Positions 8,685 to 18,861 of a stretch of DNA of 64,000 nt are shown in pieces (the stretch's first letter is position 1; each line of letters opens with the position of its first letter). This stretch comes from Cupriavidus respiraculi. Its GTDB lineage: Bacteria; Pseudomonadota; Gammaproteobacteria; Burkholderiales; Burkholderiaceae. Below the pieces are notes generated by a model that was given only the letters and a program-made list of their open reading frames with translations, was not told the DNA's origin and ran no database searches. The DNA is taken from NCBI RefSeq assembly GCF_914271545.1, contig NZ_CAJZAH010000003.1, forward strand, positions 186,001-250,000, written 5' to 3'. A program made the position numbers and the translations under genes.

Positions 8685-9233
8685 ATGGGCAATCGACTGA
8701 GCAAGATCGCCACGCGCACCGGCGACGCGGGCACTACCGGCCTCGGCGACGGCAGCCGCACCGGCAAGGACAGTCCGCGCATCGCCGCCATCGGCGACGT
8801 GGACGAACTCAATTCGCAGATCGGCGTGCTGCTGACCGAGACCCTGCCGGACGATGTGCGCGCGGCCTTGCTTCATATCCAGCACGACCTGTTCGACCTG
8901 GGCGGCGAGCTGTCCATCCCCGGCTATACGCTGCTCAAGCCGGCACAGGTGCTGCAGCTGGACGAGTGGCTGGCTCACTACAACGCCACGCTGCCCCGCC
9001 TGGCGGAGTTCATCCTGCCCGGCGGCAGCCGCGCCGCGGCGCTCGCCCACGTGTGCCGCACGGTATGCCGGCGGGCGGAACGCGCCCTGGTTGCAGTCGG
9101 CAGCCAGGAAGCCCTGAACGAGGCGCCGCGCCAGTACCTGAACCGCCTGTCGGACCTGCTCTTCGTGCTGGCGCGGGTGTTGAACCGCGCGCAGGGCGGC
9201 AGCGACGTGTTGTGGCAGCGCGCACGGGACTGA
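8685..9233 (+). CDS. Cob(I)alamin adenosyltransferase, PduO type
   Basis: A 182-residue protein with the PduO-type signature: TRTGDAGTTGLGDG near the N-terminus (ATP site), the central DVDELNSQIGVLL helix and the C-terminal VCRRAERALV and LNRLSDLLFVLARV helices with conserved arginines. It transfers the adenosyl group of ATP to cob(I)alamin to make adenosylcobalamin. A good Shine-Dalgarno (AAAAGGAAA) precedes the ATG. It is followed 189 bases later by dnaK in the same direction. No other cobalamin genes are in the window, so it probably serves as a stand-alone salvage or repair enzyme for B12-dependent enzymes. Confidence 0.93.
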   Translation: MGNRLSKIATRTGDAGTTGLGDGSRTGKDSPRIAAIGDVDELNSQIGVLLTETLPDDVRAALLHIQHDLFDLGGELSIPGYTLLKPAQVLQLDEWLAHYNATLPRLAEFILPGGSRAAALAHVCRTVCRRAERALVAVGSQEALNEAPRQYLNRLSDLLFVLARVLNRAQGGSDVLWQRARD

Positions 9234-9337
9234 GACCAGGCCCGGGATTGCGGCGGAGCAGCACCCCGGCGCCGCAGGCCGCGGCGGCCCCGGAAGGCCA
9301 AAAGCCGAGAAATTTACTCGGAATTGCCGGTTCCGCC

Positions 9338-9366
9338 CTTGAAATGGCGGCGGACGGCCACATTTC
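9338..9366 (+). promoter_or_regulatory. Sigma-32 heat-shock promoter of dnaK
   Basis: CTTGAAA (9338-9344), a 13-base spacer and CCACATTTC (9358-9366) closely match the sigma-32 consensus and the layout of the Escherichia coli dnaK promoter, which also has a 13-base spacer. It lies 56 bases upstream of the dnaK ATG. No CIRCE element (the HrcA operator) is visible, so heat-shock control appears to run through sigma-32 alone. Confidence 0.75.
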
Positions 9367-9422
9367 GGCCTCAGGTTGAGTTTGGAGGCCACGCGGATAG
9401 CGCGGCTCAAGAGGAGAGAATA

Positions 9423-11378
<1,956 letters not shown>

Positions 11379-11494
11379 GTCAGCAAAGAGGGTACGGACG
11401 ATGGTGCGGCGATGGCGCAGTGGAAGCGCCGGCGCCATCCCCGTCCCGACGCCGGGCGACGGACATTGGACCAAGCGGGTGACCGCCGTCGGAT

Positions 11495-11512
11495 GCCGCG
11501 CTCGGCTTTTTT
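11495..11512 (+). terminator. Weak hairpin and T-run between dnaK and dnaJ
   Basis: GCCG-CGCT...CGGC is a short 4-bp GC stem followed by six T residues at 11507-11512. It could attenuate transcription from dnaK into dnaJ and so keep DnaJ below DnaK. The stem is short, so it may not be functional. Confidence 0.3.
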
Positions 11513-11581
11513 GCTATTCGTGGGGAGCCGCTTCCGGGCGCGTTTTCCTCCACCAATCAGGTAATCAGGTAACGAGCCACC

Positions 11582-12718
11582 ATGGCAAAACGTGACTATT
11601 ACGAAGTGCTCGGGGTGGGCAAGAACGCGGGCGACGACGAGATCAAGAAGGCGTATCGCAAGCTCGCCATGAAGTACCACCCGGACCGCAATCCGGACAG
11701 CAAGGACGCCGAAGAGAAGTTCAAGGAGGTCAAGGAAGCGTACGAGATGCTTTCCGACCCCGAGAAGAAGGCGGCCTACGATCAATACGGCCACGCCGGC
11801 GTGGACCCCAACATGGGTGGCGGGTTCGGGGGCGGTCAGCAATATGGCGGTTTCGCCGAGGCATTCGGCGATATCTTCGGCGACATCTTCGGCCAGCAGG
11901 CCGGTGGCCGCCAGCGCGGCGGTGGCCCGCAGGTCTACCGCGGCGCCGATCTGCGCTACAGCATGGAGATCTCGCTGGAGCAGGCCGCCCACGGCCACGA
12001 GGCGCAGATCCGCGTGCCGCATTGGGACGACTGCGACGTGTGCCACGGCAACGGCGCCGAACCCGGCTCGCAGGTCGAGACCTGCCCCACCTGCAAGGGC
12101 GTGGGCCAGGTACGCGTCTCGCAGGGCTTCTTCACGATGCAGCAGACCTGCCCGAAGTGCCACGGCAGCGGCAAGCACATCCCCAAGCCCTGCGTGAAGT
12201 GCCACGGCCAGGGCAAGCTGAAGACGCAGAAGACCCTGGAGGTCAAGATCCCCGCCGGCATCGACGAGGGCATGCGCATCCGCTCGACCGGCAACGGCGA
12301 GCCCGGCATCAACGGCGGCCCCCCGGGCGACCTGTACGTGGAAGTCCACATCAAGCCGCATGCCGTGTTCGAACGCGACGGCGACGACCTGCACTGCCAG
12401 ATGCCGATCTCCTACGCCACCGCGGCGCTGGGCGGCGACCTGGAAGTGCCCACGCTGGGTGGCAAGGCCAGCTTCCCCGTGCCCGAAGGCACGCAGAGCG
12501 GCAAGACCTTCCGGCTGCGCGGCAAGGGCATCAAGGGCGTGCGTTCGGGCTACCCGGGCGATCTCTATGTGCACGTGGTAGTCGAAACCCCGGTCAAGCT
12601 GACAGAGTCGCAGAAGGAGTTGCTGCGCCAGTTCGACCGCTCCGTGCATGAAGGCGGCTCGCGGCATAGCCCGCAGGAGCAGTCCTGGCTGGACAAGGTC
12701 AAGAGCTTCTTCAGCTGA
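11582..12718 (+). CDS. dnaJ: Chaperone DnaJ (Hsp40, type I)
   Basis: A 378-residue type I J-protein. The N-terminal J domain has the HPD motif at residues 33-35. A Gly/Phe-rich region ([13 protein letters not shown]) follows, then a zinc-finger domain with four CxxCxGxG repeats ([32 protein letters not shown]), then the two C-terminal substrate-binding beta domains. It delivers clients to DnaK and stimulates its ATPase. It lies in the dnaK operon, 203 bases downstream, and is followed by a strong terminator. Confidence 0.98.
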   Translation: MAKRDYYEVLGVGKNAGDDEIKKAYRKLAMKYHPDRNPDSKDAEEKFKEVKEAYEMLSDPEKKAAYDQYGHAGVDPNMGGGFGGGQQYGGFAEAFGDIFGDIFGQQAGGRQRGGGPQVYRGADLRYSMEISLEQAAHGHEAQIRVPHWDDCDVCHGNGAEPGSQVETCPTCKGVGQVRVSQGFFTMQQTCPKCHGSGKHIPKPCVKCHGQGKLKTQKTLEVKIPAGIDEGMRIRSTGNGEPGINGGPPGDLYVEVHIKPHAVFERDGDDLHCQMPISYATAALGGDLEVPTLGGKASFPVPEGTQSGKTFRLRGKGIKGVRSGYPGDLYVHVVVETPVKLTESQKELLRQFDRSVHEGGSRHSPQEQSWLDKVKSFFS

Positions 12719-12757
12719 GTACCGGCCGGTCCGCGCGATGCGGCATCCGGCAGATGG

Positions 12758-12786
12758 CCGCGCCCCCAAGGGGCGCGGTTTTTTTT
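12758..12786 (+). terminator. Strong rho-independent terminator of the dnaKJ operon
   Basis: A perfect 9-bp stem (CCGCGCCCC / GGGGCGCGG) with a 3-base loop is followed by eight T residues. It ends 40-70 bases after the dnaJ stop and separates the heat-shock operon from pabB-pabC. Confidence 0.9.
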
Positions 12787-12949
12787 GGGCGCGCCGTGCG
12801 ATGCCACTGGTGCGTTCGCGCGCGGCTGCACCGTGTACGGGAAGGACGCTTGGGTCCCGGGCCGATGCCGGGCGATAATGGCGGCCTTGTGATCGGCCCG
12901 CGCGGCCGGCCACCTGCCACGGGCCGTTGCGGCCTATTTCCGTCCTGCG

Positions 12950-14887
12950 ATGTCCCTGCCGAGCCCTTCCCCACTTTCCGCCGATGCGTTGCCGTCCCTG
13001 AGCGGGGACGAACCCTTCCTGCTGCTGGACGACGCCGTCGCCCCGGACGGCGCGCGCTCGTCGCGGCTCCACACGGGCTACGTGCGCATGGACCGTATCC
13101 GCGCTGGCGCCGTGGAAGAGGTGGACGATCGCCTGCGGGCCGGCTGGGAGGCGGGCTGGCATGCGGGCCTGCTCGTGCCCTACGAATTCGGCGCGCCGCT
13201 GGTGCGCGCGCCGTCGCTGGCTGCGGCGCGGGAGGCAGGCGGCATGCCGTTTCAGGACGGTGCGCTTTGCATTGTCTGGTTCGAACGACTGTGCCGGCTG
13301 GACGCGAGCGATGTCTCGGCGTGGCTGCGGCGCGAGCAGGACGCCCGGTCGCCCGCCGGCACGATGCAGATCCGCTCCGACACCGGGGCAGACGCGTTCC
13401 ATGCCGCCATCGCGCGCATCCACGCGTGGATCGAAGCCGGCGACACGTATCAGGTCAACTACACACAGCGCCTGCGCTTCGATACCTTCGGCGATCCCAT
13501 TGCGCTCTATGCCGCATTGCGCGCCGTACAGCCTGTGCCATACGGCGCGCTCGCGCGGCTGCCCGGCGACCAGTGGGTGTTGTCGCTTTCGCCCGAGCTG
13601 TTCGTGCGGCACGACGGCAAGGGCGAGCTGCTGGCACGGCCGATGAAAGGCACGGCGCCGCGCAGCGGCGATGCGGCGCGTGACGCCCGGGCCGCGGCCG
13701 CGCTGGCCGCGGACGCGAAGAATCGCGCGGAAAACGTGATGATCGTCGATCTGCTGCGCAACGATCTCGGGCGCATCGCGGAACCCGGCAGCGTCGCGGT
13801 GCCGGATCGCTTCACCGTGCAGCCGTTCGGGCAGGTGCTGCAGATGACGTCCACCGTGACCGCGCGCGCCACCCCGGACGTTACGCCTGCCGGCCTGCTT
13901 GGCGCGCTGTTTCCTTGCGGATCGATCACCGGCGCGCCCAAGCGCCGGACGATGGAGATCATCGCGCAGCTGGAGCGGGCCCCGCGCGGCCTGTACACCG
14001 GGTCGATCGGCTGGATCGCGCCGCCTTTGGCAACCGGCGGCGCGCACGGAGGGCTCGGGCCCGCCACGTTGTCCGTGGCCATTCGGACGCTGGTGCTCGG
14101 GGCGCAGAGGCCGGATGGCCTGCGCCCCGGCGAGATGGGCGTGGGCGCAGGTATCGTCCATGACAGCGTTGCCGCCGACGAATACGCCGAGTGCGGCTGG
14201 AAGGCGGGCTTCCTGACGCGGCACGATCCCGGCTTCTCGCTGTTCGAGACCATGCGCGCGCAGGATGGCGACGTGCCGAGGCTCGATGCCCATCTGGCGC
14301 GACTGGCCGCCTCGGCGTCATGCCTGGGCTTTCCGTTCGACCCCGTGGCGGCACGGCGCGCAACGCTGGCCCATGCCGCAACGCTGGGAGCGGGCACGTT
14401 CCGGCTGCGCCTGTCCCTGGACAAGGGCGGTCGGCTCCAATTGGGCAGCGGTGCGCTGGCGCCGTTGCCTTCCGAGCGCGTGCGCTTGCTGCTGGCCCAC
14501 GAGCCGCTACCCGTAGCCGACCCTCTGCGCCGCCACAAGACCAGCGCCCGCGGCGTCTACGATGCCGGTTGGCAGGCCGCCGAGCGCGCCGGCGCGTTCG
14601 ACAGCCTGTTCTTCAATACGCGTGGGGAACTGCTGGAGGGCGGTCGCAGCAGTGTGTTCGTCCGGATCGATGGGCGCTGGCTGACACCGCCGCTGACCAT
14701 GGACATCCTGCCCGGCGTCATGCGGGGGGCGGTCCTGGCGGACGGTGCGCGCTGGCTTGGCGGAGAGGCTGGCGAAGCAGTGGTGACACGCGAGATGCTC
14801 GCGAACGCGGAAGCGGTGGCCGTCGTCAATGGCTTGCGGGGCGTGATGCAGGCCGCGCTGCCTGCCGCGGTGCAGGCAGGCGCGTAA
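12950..14887 (+). CDS. pabB: Fused aminodeoxychorismate synthase component I / aminodeoxychorismate lyase
   Basis: A 645-residue fusion. The N-terminal half (to about residue 415) is PabB: it has the chorismate-binding motifs SPELFVR, ARPMKGTAPR (with the lysine used by PabB enzymes), KNRAENVMIVDLLRNDLGRI and GSITGAPK. The C-terminal half (from about residue 423) is a PLP-dependent class IV aminotransferase-like 4-amino-4-deoxychorismate lyase (PabC): FSLFETMRA, the KTSARGVYD lysine region, ELLEGGRSSVF and DILPGVMRG. Together they convert chorismate and ammonia to 4-aminobenzoate for folate. The glutamine amidotransferase PabA is not adjacent. A GATAAT at 12872-12877 is a possible -10. Confidence 0.93.
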   Translation: MSLPSPSPLSADALPSLSGDEPFLLLDDAVAPDGARSSRLHTGYVRMDRIRAGAVEEVDDRLRAGWEAGWHAGLLVPYEFGAPLVRAPSLAAAREAGGMPFQDGALCIVWFERLCRLDASDVSAWLRREQDARSPAGTMQIRSDTGADAFHAAIARIHAWIEAGDTYQVNYTQRLRFDTFGDPIALYAALRAVQPVPYGALARLPGDQWVLSLSPELFVRHDGKGELLARPMKGTAPRSGDAARDARAAAALAADAKNRAENVMIVDLLRNDLGRIAEPGSVAVPDRFTVQPFGQVLQMTSTVTARATPDVTPAGLLGALFPCGSITGAPKRRTMEIIAQLERAPRGLYTGSIGWIAPPLATGGAHGGLGPATLSVAIRTLVLGAQRPDGLRPGEMGVGAGIVHDSVAADEYAECGWKAGFLTRHDPGFSLFETMRAQDGDVPRLDAHLARLAASASCLGFPFDPVAARRATLAHAATLGAGTFRLRLSLDKGGRLQLGSGALAPLPSERVRLLLAHEPLPVADPLRRHKTSARGVYDAGWQAAERAGAFDSLFFNTRGELLEGGRSSVFVRIDGRWLTPPLTMDILPGVMRGAVLADGARWLGGEAGEAVVTREMLANAEAVAVVNGLRGVMQAALPAAVQAGA

Positions 14888-14925
14888 CGGCACGGGGCTC
14901 GACGCCCCGGCTTCGGCGCCCGTGG

Positions 14926-15663
14926 CTAGCGGTGGTGCGTATCCAGCCGCCCCTCGGACAGTTTCCAGCGCACCACGCCGGGCAGGTTGATCAGGTCCCG
15001 GTCGTGGCAGATCATCACCACGGTGCGGCCTTCCTCGGCCAGTTGCTGGACCAGCGCGATCACCTGTTCGCGCGCGTGGCCGTCCAGGCTGGAGGTGGGC
15101 TCGTCCAGCAGCAGCAGGTCCGGCTCCAGCACCTTGGCGCGGGCCAGCGCGACGCGCTGGATTTCGCCGCCCGACAGGCGGTCCGGCGCGGTGTCTTGGA
15201 CATGGACGATGCCGGCCCAGTCCAGCGCCGTGTCGATGCGCTTTTCGATGTCGCTGCCGCTCAGGCCGCGCCCCTTCAGGCCATACGCGATGTTCTCGCG
15301 TACCGAGGTGCGGAACAGATACGGGTGCTGGTGCATATAGGCGATGCGCCGGCGCAGTTGGGGCGGCAACGGATCCAGCGGTGCGCGGCGCTCGCCGCCA
15401 TCCTCGCCGCGCCAGTGGACCGTGGCGCCGGGCGCGCGCTCCAGGCCCGCCACCATGCGCAGCAGCGTAGTCTTGCCCGCGCCGTTGACGCCGGTCAGGA
15501 CCACGGCCGTGGCCCGGGGAAAGGCGAGCGTGTCGATATCGAACAGGCTGCGCTCGCCGATGCGGCGGCGCAGCCCGCGCACCTCCAGCAGCGGCGAGGG
15601 CGGCATCGGCGCCGGTATCGCACCCCGTATCGCGCCCGGCATCGAACCCTGCGCCGCGCTCAT
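14926..15663 (-). CDS. ABC transporter ATP-binding protein, tungstate/molybdate-like (TupC type)
   Basis: A 245-residue ABC ATPase with Walker A GVNGAGKTT, Q-loop MHQHP, signature DRLSGGEIQRVALARA, Walker B LLLLDEPTSSLD and switch H in CHDRD. The start overlaps the permease stop by four bases (ATGA), so the two are translationally coupled. The first 20 or so residues are a Met/Pro/Ala-rich extension. Pairing with a TupB-like permease suggests tungstate or another oxyanion as substrate, but the periplasmic binding protein that would settle this is not in the window. It converges on pabB-pabC with a 38-base gap. Confidence 0.85.
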   Translation of the reverse strand: MSAAQGSMPGAIRGAIPAPMPPSPLLEVRGLRRRIGERSLFDIDTLAFPRATAVVLTGVNGAGKTTLLRMVAGLERAPGATVHWRGEDGGERRAPLDPLPPQLRRRIAYMHQHPYLFRTSVRENIAYGLKGRGLSGSDIEKRIDTALDWAGIVHVQDTAPDRLSGGEIQRVALARAKVLEPDLLLLDEPTSSLDGHAREQVIALVQQLAEEGRTVVMICHDRDLINLPGVVRWKLSEGRLDTHHR

Positions 15664-16358
15664 CGCCGGAATCCTCCCGCGCCTTGCAGCCAGGCTAGCA
15701 TCACGTTCACCAGCAGCGCGAGCGCGACCAGCACGATGCCGAGCGCAATGCCCTGCGCGAACTCGCCCTTGCTGGTTTCGAGCGCGATGGCGGTGGTGAT
15801 GGTGCGGGTCGAGCCCTCGATATTGCCGCCGATCATCAGCGCCGATCCCACTTCGGCGATCACCCGCCCGAAGCCCGCCACCACGGCCGCCATCAGGCCG
15901 AAGCGCATCTCCCGCAGTACCGTGATGAAAATGCGCCAGCGTCCGGCGCCGAGCACCAGCGCCGTTTCGCGCAAGCGCGTATCGGCCGATTGCAGGGTTG
16001 CCAACGAGAAGGCCAGCACGACGGGAAAGCCGATCACGGCCTGCCCCATCACCATGCCGGCGGGCGTAAACAGCAGCGACAGGCTGCCCAGCGGCCCTTG
16101 CCGCGTCAGCAGCAGGTAGAGGATCAGGCCGACCAGTACGGTCGGGAACGAAAGGAATGCCTGCGCGGCGACGACCAGCGCGCGTCTGCCGGGAAAGTCG
16201 TGCGTGGCGATCAGGTAGGCGGCGCCGATGGCCGGCGCGGTAGCGAGGGCCAGGCCCAGGCCGGCCACCATCAGCGACGTCCAGACGATGAACCACAAGC
16301 CGGCATCGCCGCTTGCCAGCAGACGGAAGGCCTCCGCCGTTGCCGCGCCAATTTCCAT
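15660..16358 (-). CDS. ABC transporter permease, TupB-like
   Basis: A 232-residue membrane protein with about five to six helices and the inner-membrane permease EAA loop (RETALVLGAGRWRIFITVLREMRFGLMAA), which docks the ATPase. The segment VIAEVGSALMIGGNIEG is typical of the tungstate-type TupB permeases. It lies 7 bases after panB and overlaps the ATPase gene by four bases, forming panB-permease-ATPase in one direction. Substrate assignment is inferred from family resemblance only. Confidence 0.82.
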   Translation of the reverse strand: MEIGAATAEAFRLLASGDAGLWFIVWTSLMVAGLGLALATAPAIGAAYLIATHDFPGRRALVVAAQAFLSFPTVLVGLILYLLLTRQGPLGSLSLLFTPAGMVMGQAVIGFPVVLAFSLATLQSADTRLRETALVLGAGRWRIFITVLREMRFGLMAAVVAGFGRVIAEVGSALMIGGNIEGSTRTITTAIALETSKGEFAQGIALGIVLVALALLVNVMLAWLQGAGGFRR

Positions 16359-16365
16359 GCGCGGG

Positions 16366-17187
16366 TCAGCCCGCGAAGGTGTGCTCGGCGGCCGGGAAGC
16401 TGCCGTCCTTCACCGCCGCCACGTAGGCGCGGATGGCGGCCTCGATCGAGGGCTGCCCGTCCATGAAGTTGCGCACGAACTTGGCCTTGCGCCCGGGGTA
16501 GATGTTGAGCATGTCCTGCAGCACCAGCACCTGTCCCGAGCACTCGACTCCGGCGCCGATGCCGATGGTCGGAATCTGCAGCAGGGTGGTGACGTTGGCG
16601 GCCAGCGAAGCGGGCACGGCCTCCATCACGATCAGCTGCGCGCCGGCCGCCTGCAGCGCGACCGCGTCGCGCCGCAGCTGCGCGGCGCCTTCGTCGGTCT
16701 TGCCCTGCACCTTGAAGCCGCCCAGCGCGTGCACGGACTGCGGCGTCAGCCCGATATGGGCGCACACGGGAATGCTGCGCTCGACCAGGAACTTCACCGT
16801 GGGCGCCAGCCACTCGCCGCCCTCGAGCTTGATCATCTGGGCCCCTGCGCGCATCAGCACCACCGCGCTGGCAAAGGCCATCTCGGGCGTGCCATAGGTG
16901 CCGAACGGCAGGTCCGACACCAGCAGCGCGGTCTGGTTGCCGCGCGCCGCGCATTCGGTGTGGTAAGCCATCTGCTCCAGCGTGACCGGCAGCGTGGTCT
17001 TCTGGCCCTGCATCACGTTGCCCAGCGAGTCGCCTACCAGGATCACCTCGACGCCGCAGTGATCGAGCAGGGCTGCGAAGCTCGAATCGTAGGCGGTCAG
17101 CATCACGATCTTTTCGCCGGCGGCGCGCATGGCCTGCAGGGCGGGGATGGTGACGGTCTTGCGGGAGGGTTCCAGGAGGTAGCTCAT
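16366..17187 (-). CDS. panB: 3-methyl-2-oxobutanoate hydroxymethyltransferase PanB
   Basis: A 273-residue TIM-barrel enzyme of usual family length. Visible motifs are [33 protein letters not shown] (split here by function: metal-binding Asp in VGDSLG), [18 protein letters not shown] and the catalytic-glutamate region [11 protein letters not shown]. It transfers a hydroxymethyl group from 5,10-methylene-tetrahydrofolate to 2-oxoisovalerate, giving ketopantoate for pantothenate and CoA. It sits 170 bases after the deoxynucleoside kinase gene in the same direction. The coenzyme A enzyme CoaBC is also in this window, but far away. Confidence 0.97.
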   Translation of the reverse strand: MSYLLEPSRKTVTIPALQAMRAAGEKIVMLTAYDSSFAALLDHCGVEVILVGDSLGNVMQGQKTTLPVTLEQMAYHTECAARGNQTALLVSDLPFGTYGTPEMAFASAVVLMRAGAQMIKLEGGEWLAPTVKFLVERSIPVCAHIGLTPQSVHALGGFKVQGKTDEGAAQLRRDAVALQAAGAQLIVMEAVPASLAANVTTLLQIPTIGIGAGVECSGQVLVLQDMLNIYPGRKAKFVRNFMDGQPSIEAAIRAYVAAVKDGSFPAAEHTFAG

Positions 17188-17357
17188 GACTTGTGCCTTG
17201 TATGTCCGCTACCGCACGTCTGTGCGGTCGTGCCGCGGCTGCCTTGCGTGACCTGCGCCACATGGGCGGCGCGGTTGGGCGAGGCGTACGCGATGGCGGC
17301 TCTTGTTATGGATCAGGTCGGGAGGACCGGGGTCCGCGTTGCACCGCGGGTTGCGGC

Positions 17358-17999
17358 TCAGGACGCGGCCAGGTTCAGGAAGGCCTTGCGGCCGCGCATG
17401 TCTTCGATGCGCGACAGTAGTGTACGGAAATCGTCGTCGTTGTCCACCGGGTTGAAATGCGCGGTGTCGACGATCAGCACGGGCGCCTCGTCGTAGCGCA
17501 GGAACAGTTCGCCGTAGGCGTCGACCAGCCGTTGCAGGTACGACTCGTCGATATGCTCCTCGCCCGGCGTGCCGCGCCGGCCGATGCGCTCGCGCAGCAG
17601 CGCGGGCGTGGCCTGCAGCGCGATGACGAGGTCCACGCGCTGGGCCGGCGCCGGCATGCGCGCGGCGAGGGCACGGTAGAGCGCGAGTTCATCCTCCGGC
17701 AGCGTCAATTCGGCATAGAGCCGGTCCTTCTCGAACAGGTAGTCGCCGACCACGCGTTGCCCGGCGAGCAGCGCGTCCTGCCAGGTCTGCAGCTGGGTCA
17801 GGCGCTGTTCGAGGAAGGCGAGCTGCACGGTCAGCGCATGGCGCTCGGGCTCGCGGTAGAAGCGCTCCAGAAACGGGTTGGCGTGCGCCACGTCCAGCAG
17901 CTCGCCGGCGTGCAGCGTCTGCGCCAGCCGCTGCGCCAGCGCGGTCTTGCCGGCGCCGACGGGTCCTTCCACCACGATGCGTCGCAGATGATCGAGCAT
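17358..17999 (-). CDS. Deoxynucleoside kinase-family protein
   Basis: A 213-residue P-loop kinase. The N-terminus has Walker A EGPVGAGKT. The middle has the ANPFLERFYREP and DYLFEKDRLYA segments typical of deoxynucleoside/deoxyguanosine kinases, where the catalytic Glu and the DR pair lie. The RRGTPGEEHIDESYLQ segment resembles the lid with its arginines. It would phosphorylate a deoxynucleoside with ATP in salvage; the preferred base is not deducible. I start it at ATG 17999, directly before the P-loop, which leaves 17 bases to the DUF486 gene upstream. Confidence 0.87.
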   Translation of the reverse strand: MLDHLRRIVVEGPVGAGKTALAQRLAQTLHAGELLDVAHANPFLERFYREPERHALTVQLAFLEQRLTQLQTWQDALLAGQRVVGDYLFEKDRLYAELTLPEDELALYRALAARMPAPAQRVDLVIALQATPALLRERIGRRGTPGEEHIDESYLQRLVDAYGELFLRYDEAPVLIVDTAHFNPVDNDDDFRTLLSRIEDMRGRKAFLNLAAS

Positions 18000-18016
18000 G
18001 CTTGCGCTCCGGCGGC

Positions 18017-18379
18017 TCAGTTGCGGAAGATGAAGTAGACCGCGCCCACCATGCACAGCGCGGCCCACACGTAGTCCCATTTGAAGCTCTGCTGCATGTA
18101 CAGCAGCGAGAAGGGCACGAACACCGTGAGCGTGATCGCTTCCTGCAGGATCTTGAGCTGGGCCAGCGAGATGCCGTTCTGGAAGCCGATGCGGTTGGCC
18201 GGCACCTGCAGCAGATATTCGAACAGCGCGATGCCCCAGCTGACCAGGGCGGCGATATACCAGGGCTTGCTCGCGAGGTCCTTCAGATGGCCATACCAGG
18301 CGAACGTCATGAAGACGTTCGACAGCGTGAGCAGCCCCGCGGTCAGGAGGAAGGGGGAGATTCCGGTTGTCGCGGACAT
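18017..18379 (-). CDS. DUF486 small membrane protein, DMT-like
   Basis: A 120-residue protein with four predicted membrane helices, matching the DUF486 family (related to the drug/metabolite transporter fold): FMTFAWYGHLKDL after helix 1 and ILQEAITLTVFVPFSLLYM in helix 3. Function is unknown. Its start lies 37 bases inside the end of folK. No clear Shine-Dalgarno precedes it, so translation probably depends on ribosomes finishing folK. Confidence 0.85.
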   Translation of the reverse strand: MSATTGISPFLLTAGLLTLSNVFMTFAWYGHLKDLASKPWYIAALVSWGIALFEYLLQVPANRIGFQNGISLAQLKILQEAITLTVFVPFSLLYMQQSFKWDYVWAALCMVGAVYFIFRN

Positions 18380-18861
18380 TGGCAGAAGGAGACTTTGTCG
18401 ATGCGCTGGTCGCGCACGGCAGGCAGATGGTCGGCCGCGCGGCCAACGCCCGGGATCACGATGTCGGCGTCCAGCTCGACCAGCGGCACCAGTGTGAAGG
18501 CGCGCACGGCCAGGCGGGGATGCGGCACGGTCAGGTGCTCGTCGTTGTGGATTTCGTCGCCATACAGCAGCAGGTCCAGGTCCAGCGTGCGGGGCGCGTT
18601 GCGGAACGGCCGCTCGCGGCCGAACTGGTCCTCGATATGGTGGCAGATGCGCAGCAGTTGCGGCGCGGCGAACGGCGTCTCCACCTTGACCACGGCGTTG
18701 TAGTAGTCATTGCCGCCCGCGTCGATCGGCGCCGTGCGATACAGCGACGACCGTGCGATCACGGTGATGCCGACCTGCTGCGCGAGGCACACGATGGCGT
18801 CCTTGACGGACTGCCTGGCGTCGCCCACGTTCGCCCCGATGCCGATGAAGGCCAAAGTCAT
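18343..18861 (-). CDS. folK: 2-amino-4-hydroxy-6-hydroxymethyldihydropteridine diphosphokinase FolK
   Basis: A 172-residue HPPK. The protein begins FIGIGANVGD and carries the family signature RNAPRTLDLDLLLYGD, whose two aspartates bind magnesium, plus VPHPRLAVRAFTLVPLVEL. It transfers pyrophosphate from ATP to the hydroxymethyl pterin in folate synthesis. The start overlaps the pcnB stop (ATGA). The last 12 or so codons overlap the start of the DUF486 gene in another frame, so this C-terminus is slightly longer than usual. pabB-pabC, earlier in the window, feeds the same pathway. Confidence 0.95.
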   Translation of the reverse strand: MTLAFIGIGANVGDARQSVKDAIVCLAQQVGITVIARSSLYRTAPIDAGGNDYYNAVVKVETPFAAPQLLRICHHIEDQFGRERPFRNAPRTLDLDLLLYGDEIHNDEHLTVPHPRLAVRAFTLVPLVELDADIVIPGVGRAADHLPAVRDQRIDKVSFCQCPRQPESPPSS

